The notes under the pieces are model-generated. The model had not been told where the DNA came from. It saw only the letters and a program-made list of their open reading frames with translations, and did not search any database. Made by a program: the position numbers and the translations under genes. Below are positions 5,666 through 11,893 of a DNA stretch of 11,893 nt, one piece after another. The DNA is from Pseudomonadota bacterium (GTDB lineage Bacteria > Pseudomonadota > Gammaproteobacteria > Xanthomonadales > Xanthomonadaceae), in the NCBI GenBank assembly GCA_023388955.1, contig JAEWFH010000150.1, positions 1 to 11,893 on the forward strand, read 5' to 3'. Each line of letters begins with the position of its first letter. Positions within the stretch are counted from its first letter, which is position 1.

Positions 5666-7386
5666 GCGCCGGTCTTCTCCAGGGCGCGCAGCAGCGCGCG
5701 GTTTTCGGGGTCGATGTCGCGGGCCTGTTCGAACCATTCGCGGGCCTCCCCGTGGCGGCCCAGCACCCATAGCACTTCGGCGACGTGCGCCGCGATCTCG
5801 GCATCCTTCTGCATCGAGAACGCCCGCCGCAACTCCACCAGCGCCTCCTCGTGGCGCCCCAGCCGGTGCAGCACCCAGCCGTAGCTGTCGATGATGGCGG
5901 CGTTGTCGGGCTCGGCGGCGCGTGCGCGGTTGATCAGCTCCAGCGCCTCCTGGTGGCGGTCGGTGCGGTCGGTCAGGGTGTAGCCCAGCGCATTGAGCGC
6001 GGCCACCGAGTCGGGGTCGATCACCAGCACGCGGCGCAGGTCGGCCTCGGCCCGGGCGATGTCGTCGCGCCGCTCCCAGGCCAGGGCGCGCGCATAGAGG
6101 ATCTCCAGCTCGTCCGGGAACGCGGCCAGGCCGCGCGCATAGGCGGCCGACTCGGCCTCCAGCGCTTCGTCGCGGGCATGCAGGGCGGCCTCCATCAGGT
6201 AGGCATCGCGGCGGACCTCGTCCGGAGCCTCGGCGTCGGACTGGATCCCGTGCAGTCGTGCCACCGCCTCCCCGCCGCGCCCCAGTTCATGCAGGACGCT
6301 GGTGCTGCGCAGGCGCGCGGTCCAGCGCTGGGGGCCCCCGGGCACGCCCTGGTACCAGTCCAGCGCCTCCTCGTGCAGCTCGAGGTATTCGGCGATCTGG
6401 CCCAGCAGCAGGCGCCGGCGAGGGTCCGGATCGGCAGCCCCCTCGCGCAGCTCCGCGTACAGCGCAGCCAGCGCGGCCCCGTCCTCGGCCCGGGCCAGCA
6501 GCGAGGCCCGCACGGCGTAACTGTGTTCGTCCTGGGGGCCGTGCGAGAGCACGTCGGCGGCCTCGCGAAGGTCGCCCAGGGCGTCGTACTCCCAGGCCAG
6601 GGCAAGCCGCAGCGACGCATCCCCGCGCACGCGCGCGGCGACCTGCTGCAGGACCGCCCGGGCCTCGTCGTCGCGGCCGGACTCGCGCAGCTGGCTGGCG
6701 TGGAGCAGCGCGACCCGCGGCTCCTCCGGGAAGCGTTCCACCACGCCGGCGACGATCCGCCCGGCGAGCTCCTGCTGTCCCAGCCGCTGCGCCAGCCCGC
6801 CCATTGCCAGCCACGCCTGCAGCGAGTCCGGGATCGCCCCCTTGTCGACCAGCCGGGCCAGCAGCGGGGCCCCCGCATCCGGTCCGGCATCGGCCAGCAC
6901 GCCCAGTGCACGGCGCCAGCCGGCGTCACCGGGGCTTTCCATCAACCGGTCCAGGTGTTCCATCGCGGTGCGTTCATCGCCCTCGCGCATCGCCACCGTT
7001 GCCTCGGCAGCGGCCAGGTCCAGGCCGTCGTCGCCATGGGCCCGCCACAACGCGAGGGCTTCCGCGGCGACCGCATCGTCGCGTGCCAGCAGGGCGATCG
7101 CGGTGGCGCGACGGGCCAGGTCGAGTTCGCCGGTCGCCCGGGCCGCCTCCAGATAGCCCCGGCCGGCCTCCTCCAGGCGCCCTGCCTGCAACGCGAACTC
7201 GGCGGCGAGCAGGGGTTCCAGTGCTTCCACCACCGGGTCCGGGACCGCCACCTGCGGGCCGCATGCCCCCGCAGGTGTCGCCGCCAGGGCAGCGGCCAGC
7301 ACGGCCGCCAGGATGAACAGGCGCGCGAACACGTGCGCCCGGGCGCGCGGGCACGGCGGGAGGGCCGGTAGAATGTCCGCTTTCAT
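5662..7386 (-). CDS. Periplasmic TPR protein, candidate LbcA (CtpA partner)
   Basis: This 574-residue exported protein consists mostly of helical repeats. The N terminus is a basic stretch (RARAHVFAR), a hydrophobic core LFILAAVLAAALAAT and PAGAC with C42. That gives either a degenerate lipobox (A-G-A-C, lacking the usual Leu at -3) or an ordinary signal-peptidase I site. Clear TPR units occupy about 427-562, including NALGYTLTDRT and IIDSYGWVLHRLGRHEEAL; weaker alpha-alpha repeats fill 45-420. In Pseudomonas aeruginosa the gene between lolB and hemA encodes LbcA, a TPR lipoprotein that docks the protease CtpA to degrade peptidoglycan hydrolases. Position and fold suggest an orthologue, but function is inferred. 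The ATG is 51 bases from the divergent hemA start. A GTG at 7332-7330 would give a more typical, shorter signal peptide. It overlaps lolB by ATGA. Confidence 0.9.
   Translation of the reverse strand: MKADILPALPPCPRARAHVFARLFILAAVLAAALAATPAGACGPQVAVPDPVVEALEPLLAAEFALQAGRLEEAGRGYLEAARATGELDLARRATAIALLARDDAVAAEALALWRAHGDDGLDLAAAEATVAMREGDERTAMEHLDRLMESPGDAGWRRALGVLADAGPDAGAPLLARLVDKGAIPDSLQAWLAMGGLAQRLGQQELAGRIVAGVVERFPEEPRVALLHASQLRESGRDDEARAVLQQVAARVRGDASLRLALAWEYDALGDLREAADVLSHGPQDEHSYAVRASLLARAEDGAALAALYAELREGAADPDPRRRLLLGQIAEYLELHEEALDWYQGVPGGPQRWTARLRSTSVLHELGRGGEAVARLHGIQSDAEAPDEVRRDAYLMEAALHARDEALEAESAAYARGLAAFPDELEILYARALAWERRDDIARAEADLRRVLVIDPDSVAALNALGYTLTDRTDRHQEALELINRARAAEPDNAAIIDSYGWVLHRLGRHEEALVELRRAFSMQKDAEIAAHVAEVLWVLGRHGEAREWFEQARDIDPENRALLRALEKTGA
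7369..7374 (+). promoter_or_regulatory. Possible -10 box for hemA
   Basis: TAGAAT matches the -10 consensus at 5 of 6 bases and lies 63 bases before the hemA ATG, within the first codons of the divergent TPR gene. No good -35 box is found 16-18 bases upstream, where the sequence is almost pure G and C. A start site near 7381 would give a leader of about 57 bases. Confidence 0.4.
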
Positions 7387-7403
7387 CGCGCGCAGCTTAG
7401 CGC

Positions 7404-7428
7404 AAGGACCCCAGCCGGCCGCGCCGGC
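7404..7428 (+). promoter_or_regulatory. hemA leader: distant AAGGA followed by a hairpin
   Basis: There is no Shine-Dalgarno at normal distance from the hemA ATG. AAGGA at 7404-7408 ends 29 bases upstream. Between them GCCGGC-CGC-GCCGGC (7414-7428) can fold into a 6-bp stem. Folding would cut the effective distance to about 14 bases. Whether this matters for HemA translation is inference. Confidence 0.35.
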
Positions 7429-7437
7429 CATCGCCGC

Positions 7438-8702
7438 ATGAAACTGTTCGTCCTCGGCATCAACCACCAGACTGCGCCGGTCAGCCTGCGCGAGCGCGTG
7501 TCGTTCCCCGACACCGCGTTGCCGCGTGCGCTGGACGAGCTGCGCAGCCTGGACCCGGTGCGCGAGGCCGCGGTGCTGTCGACCTGCAACCGCACCGAGG
7601 TCTACGCCGTCGCCGAGGACGAGGACGGTGGCGAGGCGGTGGCACGCTGGCTGGCGTCGCAGGCCGGCGAGGAAGGCCCGGCGTTGCAGGACTACCTCTA
7701 CCGCCACTTCGATGCCGATGCCGCCCGGCACCTGTTCCGGGTCGCCACCGGGCTGGACTCGCTGGTGCTGGGGGAACCGCAGATCCTCGGCCAGGTGAAG
7801 CAGGCCTGGGCCGGGGCACGCGGTGCCGGCAGCCTGGGAGGCCAGCTGGACCGGCTGTTCCAGCACGCCTTCACCACCGCCAAGCGTGCACGCACCGACA
7901 CCCTGATCGGTGCCAATCCGGTCTCGGTGGCCTCCGCGGCCGTGCGCCTGGCGCAGGAATCCTTCGCGCCCCTCGACGACTCCACCGTGCTGCTGGTCGG
8001 CGCCGGCGAGACCATCGAACTGGCGGCGCGGCACCTGGCCCAGGCCCGGGTCAAGCGCCTGCTGGTCGCGAACCGCACCCTCGCCCACGCCCAGGAACTG
8101 GCCAGCCGCCATGGCGGGGTCGCCCTGCCGCTGTCGGAAATCGGCCAGCACCTGGCCGAGGCCGACGTGGTGATCTCGGCCACCGCCGCACGCACGCCGG
8201 TGCTGGACGGCGCCCATTTCACCCGCGCGCTCGCGCAGCGCCGGCACCGGCCGATGCTGGCGCTGGACCTCGCGGTCCCGCGCGACATCGCACCGGACGT
8301 CGGGACGCTGCGCGACGTCTACCTGTATACCGTCGACGACCTGGAGCGCTCGGTCGAGGGCAACCGCCGCAGCCGCCGCGATGCGGCCGAGGCCGCGGAG
8401 GCGATCATCGACCTGCAGGTGGGCCGCTTCATGGAAGGCCAGGCCGTTCGCGCCGGCAGTGTCCCGCTGCGCCAGCTGCGCGCCCACGGCGAGGCCGCGC
8501 GCGAGCACGCGCTGGAGCGCGCCCGGGCCCGGCTGGCCGCCGGCGAGGCGCCCGACGAGGTCCTCGGCTGGCTTGCCCACACCCTAACCAACCGGATGCT
8601 CCACGCCCCCACCGTGGCCCTGCGCGAGGCGGCCGCCAGCGGCGACGGCGAGCTGCTGCGCGCGGCGGGACGGCTGTTCGGCGGCGCCGGCGGACCCGAC
8701 CA

Positions 8703-8706
<4 letters not shown>
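7438..8706 (+). CDS. hemA: Glutamyl-tRNA reductase
   Basis: HemA reduces glutamyl-tRNA(Glu) to glutamate-1-semialdehyde with NADPH, the first committed step of the C5 pathway to heme. The 422-residue protein opens with LFVLGINHQTAPVSLRERVSF. The catalytic cysteine is C50 in LSTCNRTEVYAV, the same number as in E. coli. GLDSLVLGEPQILGQVKQAW belongs to the catalytic domain, the NADPH-binding Rossmann motif is VLLVGAGETIELAARHL, and the C-terminal half forms the helical dimerisation domain. The ATG at 7438 gives the family N terminus. The gene is divergent from the TPR gene (51-base gap), and its stop overlaps prfA as ATGA. Linkage hemA-prfA is widely conserved. Confidence 0.98.
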
Positions 8707-9788
<1,082 letters not shown>

Positions 9789-9792
9789 GGCG

Positions 9793-11505
9793 GTGGTGGC
9801 CGGGCCCGATCCACGGCTGCAGGCGCGCGAGCTGGTCCAGCGCAACCCCGGCCATCCAGGTGCCTGGATCATGCTGGCCGAAGCCGAACTCGACGCGGGC
9901 GACACCCGTGCCGGCGAAGCCGCGTGCCTCCGTGCGCTGGCACTCGCGCCGGGCCATCCCGAGGCGCTGGCCCGGCTTGGCCGGGCCCAGTGGATGGCAG
10001 GTCGCCACGACGAGGCGGCCAAGAGCCTGCGCGGCGCGGCCGCTGCCGCGCCGCGGCATCCCGGCATCGCCTTGTGGCTGGGCCACGCCCTGGAGGATGC
10101 AGGTGAGCCGGAAGGCGCCGCCGATGCCTATGCCCGTGCCCATGCACTGGCACCAGGCGAGCCGCAGATTGCCGCGCACCTGCTCGCCTGGCGACGGCGA
10201 CTGTGCGACTGGCAGGGGCTGGACGCACTTTCCGGGCAGGTGCGCGCTGCAGTGCGGAGTGGTCATGCGGCGGTCGAGCCGTTCGCCTTCCTCGCCGAAG
10301 AGGCAACTGCTGCGGAGCAGCTGCAATGTGCACGGCGGTGGGCTGCATCGCTTGCAGCCACCGTGCGGCCCCTTCCGCGACGCACGCGGGCCACGGCCAC
10401 CCCGCTGCGGCTGGGCTTCCTGTCCAACGGCTTCGGTGCGCATCCGACCGGCTTGCTGGTGGTGGCGCTGATGGAAGCGATCAAGGCCGCCGGCGAAGCC
10501 GAAGCACACCTGTTCGCCCTGAACCCCGACGACGGCAGCCGGGTCCGGCAGCGGCTCGCGGCGGCATCGCGCCTGCACGCCCTCGAGGGCCGCGACGACG
10601 GCCAGGTCGCCGACGCCATCCGGCAGGCCGGCATCGACGTGCTGTTCGACCTGCGTGGCTGGGGCGGGGGTGGAAGGCCGCGGGTGCTGGCGCTGCGGCC
10701 GGCACCGGTGCAGGTGAACTGGCTGGCCTACCCGGGCACCTCCGGTGCTCCCTGGATCGACTACGTGCTCGCCGACGCATTCGTGCTGCCGGCCTCGATG
10801 ACCGCGCATTTCAGCGAACAGGTGGTGCGGCTGCCACGCTGCTTCCAGCCCTCGGACACGACACGCGCGCTTCCCCCGCCGCCGTCACGCGAATCCTGCG
10901 GATTGCCGCCATCGGGCGTGGTCTTCTGTTGCTTCAACAACAGTTACAAGCTCACCTCCCGCAGCATGTACCGGGCCTTCCGGGTGCTGGAAGGCGTCCC
11001 CGGCAGCGTCCTCTGGCTGCTGTCAGGGCCGGGCCGCGCCGACCAGCGGCTGCGGGAGCAGGCCGGCGCACGCGGCATCGACCCGGCGCGCCTGGTGTTC
11101 ATGGACAAACAACCGCACACGCAGTACCTGGCGCGGCTGCAGCTGGCCGACCTGTTCCTGGACACCCATCCCTACAACGCGCATACCACCGCGTCGGATG
11201 CACTCTGGGCCGGGTGCCCGGTGCTCACCTGCCCCGGCGACACCTTCGCCGCGCGGGTGGCCGGCAGCCTCAACCACCACCTGGGCCTGCCGGGCATGAA
11301 TGCCCGCGACGACGCGGAGTTCATCGGCCGCGCCGTCGCATTGGGGAACGACCAGGCCGCGCTGGCCGCCCTCCGCGACACAGTGGCGGCCGCACGACGC
11401 GACGGCGGCCTGTTCGACACGGAAAGGTTCGCTGCCGACTTCGTGGCAGCCGCCGCATGGATGGCGGGCGTCAGACCCGTTGCGTCACAGCACCTCGAAA
11501 CCTGA
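9793..11505 (+). CDS. O-GlcNAc transferase-like GT41 glycosyltransferase with TPRs
   Basis: The 570-residue protein belongs to glycosyltransferase family 41, the family of eukaryotic OGT and plant SPINDLY, and is predicted cytoplasmic with no signal peptide. Three or so TPRs occupy about 22-122, followed by a helical linker and a split GT-B catalytic region. Active-site signatures are intact: LGFLSNGFGAHPTGLL with H217, DLRGWGGGGRP, NWLAYPGTSGAPWIDYVLAD, CCFNNSYKL with K386 (predicted sugar-nucleotide phosphate contact), and DTHPYNAHTTASDALW with H464. From memory, the layout and these residues match the crystallised Xanthomonas campestris enzyme (568 residues; H218, K388). The start is GTG 9793 or 9796. 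It probably forms an operon with hemA-prfA. Its substrate is unknown, and activity as a protein O-GlcNAc transferase is not shown by the sequence. Confidence 0.93.
   Translation: MVAGPDPRLQARELVQRNPGHPGAWIMLAEAELDAGDTRAGEAACLRALALAPGHPEALARLGRAQWMAGRHDEAAKSLRGAAAAAPRHPGIALWLGHALEDAGEPEGAADAYARAHALAPGEPQIAAHLLAWRRRLCDWQGLDALSGQVRAAVRSGHAAVEPFAFLAEEATAAEQLQCARRWAASLAATVRPLPRRTRATATPLRLGFLSNGFGAHPTGLLVVALMEAIKAAGEAEAHLFALNPDDGSRVRQRLAAASRLHALEGRDDGQVADAIRQAGIDVLFDLRGWGGGGRPRVLALRPAPVQVNWLAYPGTSGAPWIDYVLADAFVLPASMTAHFSEQVVRLPRCFQPSDTTRALPPPPSRESCGLPPSGVVFCCFNNSYKLTSRSMYRAFRVLEGVPGSVLWLLSGPGRADQRLREQAGARGIDPARLVFMDKQPHTQYLARLQLADLFLDTHPYNAHTTASDALWAGCPVLTCPGDTFAARVAGSLNHHLGLPGMNARDDAEFIGRAVALGNDQAALAALRDTVAAARRDGGLFDTERFAADFVAAAAWMAGVRPVASQHLET
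10303..10363 (+). repeat. Two adjacent imperfect hairpins inside the ogt-like gene
   Basis: GCAACTGCT-GCGG-AGCAGCTGC (10303-10324, one mismatch) is followed 11 bases later by CGGTGGGCTGCA-TCGCT-TGCAGCCACCG (10336-10363, 11 pairs with one bulged G). They code for the linker between the TPRs and the catalytic region. That protein segment looks family-like, so this is probably not an inserted element. Confidence 0.5.
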
Positions 11506-11757
11506 CCCCGCCTCGACCGCTTCGGCATCGGTTCGCTCCAGTGCGTCCACCCGCGCCTGCGGCGGGCCGGTACGCAGCCAGGCGGCGAGCTCGTCGATCG
11601 CCGCAGCCTCGCCTGCGACCAGCACCTCCACGCCGCCCCCCGGCAGGTTGCGGGCGAAGCCACGCAGCCCCAGGCGACGGGCCTGCTCGCGGGTGGAGGC
11701 ACGGAAGAACACTCCCTGTACCCGCCCTTCCACCAGGAACCGCGCGGCGCCGCTCAT
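11485..11757 (-). CDS. acyP: Acylphosphatase
   Basis: Acylphosphatase hydrolyses carboxyl-phosphate bonds such as those of acetyl phosphate and 1,3-bisphosphoglycerate; its physiological role in bacteria is poorly known. The 90-residue protein has the usual small alpha/beta fold length. The phosphate-binding signature GRVQGVFFRASTREQA is at 11-26 with catalytic R19, and the second signature LGLRGFARNLPGGGVEV at 29-45 with catalytic N37. The ATG (11757-11755) overlaps the stop of the upstream TlpA-like gene as ATGA and has a strong GGAGGAG site 4 bases upstream. The 3' end overlaps the convergent ogt-like gene by 21 bases, so no terminator can lie between them. Confidence 0.97.
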   Translation of the reverse strand: MSGAARFLVEGRVQGVFFRASTREQARRLGLRGFARNLPGGGVEVLVAGEAAAIDELAAWLRTGPPQARVDALERTDAEAVEAGSGFEVL

Positions 11758-11893
11758 GCCTCTCCTCCCGGCGCCGGGCCACCGGCGGCCTGGATCGCTT
11801 CCTCCAGCACGGTGGCGGTGACCGGCCCCAGGAACTCCTTCGCCACGCGCCCATCCGGCCCCACCAGCCAGGTCATCGGCAACCCGCGCGGGG
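11754..11893 (-). CDS. TlpA-like thioredoxin-fold protein, C-terminal end (cut by window edge)
   Basis: The last 45 residues of a protein continuing beyond the window. They read PRGLPMTWLVGPDGRVAKEF, then LGPVTATVLEEAI and a short Gly/Pro-rich end. GLPMTW is the cis-proline loop of the thioredoxin fold; the following beta strands with G-P-D-G-R and the final helix are typical of the C terminus of TlpA/ResA-type disulfide oxidoreductases. The CxxC active site and any signal peptide lie outside, so redox activity and location are unverified. The stop TGA (11756-11754) overlaps the acyP start. The assignment rests on a short match. Confidence 0.75.
   Translation of the reverse strand, partial: PRGLPMTWLVGPDGRVAKEFLGPVTATVLEEAIQAAGGPAPGGEA
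11762..11768 (-). promoter_or_regulatory. Strong ribosome-binding site for acyP
   Basis: GGAGGAG on the minus strand, 4 bases before the acyP ATG, lies inside the last codons of the TlpA-like gene. It is among the clearest Shine-Dalgarno sequences in the window and suggests acyP can be translated well on its own as well as by coupling. Confidence 0.7.

Noticed and set aside
7387..8580. Upstream extension of the TPR gene frame, antisense to hemA
   Set aside because: The frame stays open only because of GC bias. The signal peptide and divergent layout place the start at 7386 or 7332.

Overview
The window is a high-GC, gene-dense stretch of a bacterial core genome. It most likely comes from the Xanthomonadaceae (Xanthomonas/Lysobacter/Luteimonas group). 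Two things point there: strong GC bias at third codon positions, and a GT41 O-GlcNAc-transferase-like protein directly after prfA that, from memory, closely resembles the crystallised Xanthomonas campestris enzyme. The genus cannot be fixed from the sequence alone. There are no mobile elements, CRISPR arrays or gene-free stretches over 100 bases.

Left block, minus strand, read from about 7386 down to 1: a TPR protein (candidate LbcA), lolB, ispE, tRNA-Gln(TTG), prs, rplY (long L25/CTC type), pth, ychF, then tRNA-Tyr(GTA), tRNA-Gly(TCC), tRNA-Thr(GGT) and the 5' part of tuf. The genes are packed. ATGA or GTGA overlaps of 4 bases join TPR/lolB, lolB/ispE and rplY/pth; a TGATG overlap joins pth/ychF; tRNA-Gln sits 7 bases after ispE and 23 before prs. 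A good sigma70-type promoter with a GC-rich discriminator lies between ychF and tRNA-Tyr and probably drives the tRNA-tuf unit. The block joins outer-membrane lipoprotein handling (TPR protein, LolB), isoprenoid synthesis (IspE), PRPP synthesis (Prs) and translation (L25, peptidyl-tRNA hydrolase, YchF, four tRNAs, EF-Tu). The order recalls Pseudomonas, which also has a TPR gene between lolB and hemA.

Right block, plus strand, 7438-11505: hemA, prfA and an ogt-like gene, joined by a 4-base overlap and then a 4-base gap. HemA starts tetrapyrrole synthesis from glutamyl-tRNA and RF1 ends translation at UAA/UAG. The third position, held by prmC in E. coli, is taken here by the glycosyltransferase.

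Right edge, minus strand: a cut-off TlpA-like thioredoxin-fold protein overlaps the acylphosphatase gene acyP by ATGA. acyP in turn overlaps the end of the ogt-like gene tail to tail by 21 bases.

Most of the window is conserved housekeeping sequence. The least understood parts are the GT41 enzyme (substrate unknown), the LbcA-like TPR protein with a weak lipobox, and the RNA-level arrangement of tRNAs embedded among mRNAs.
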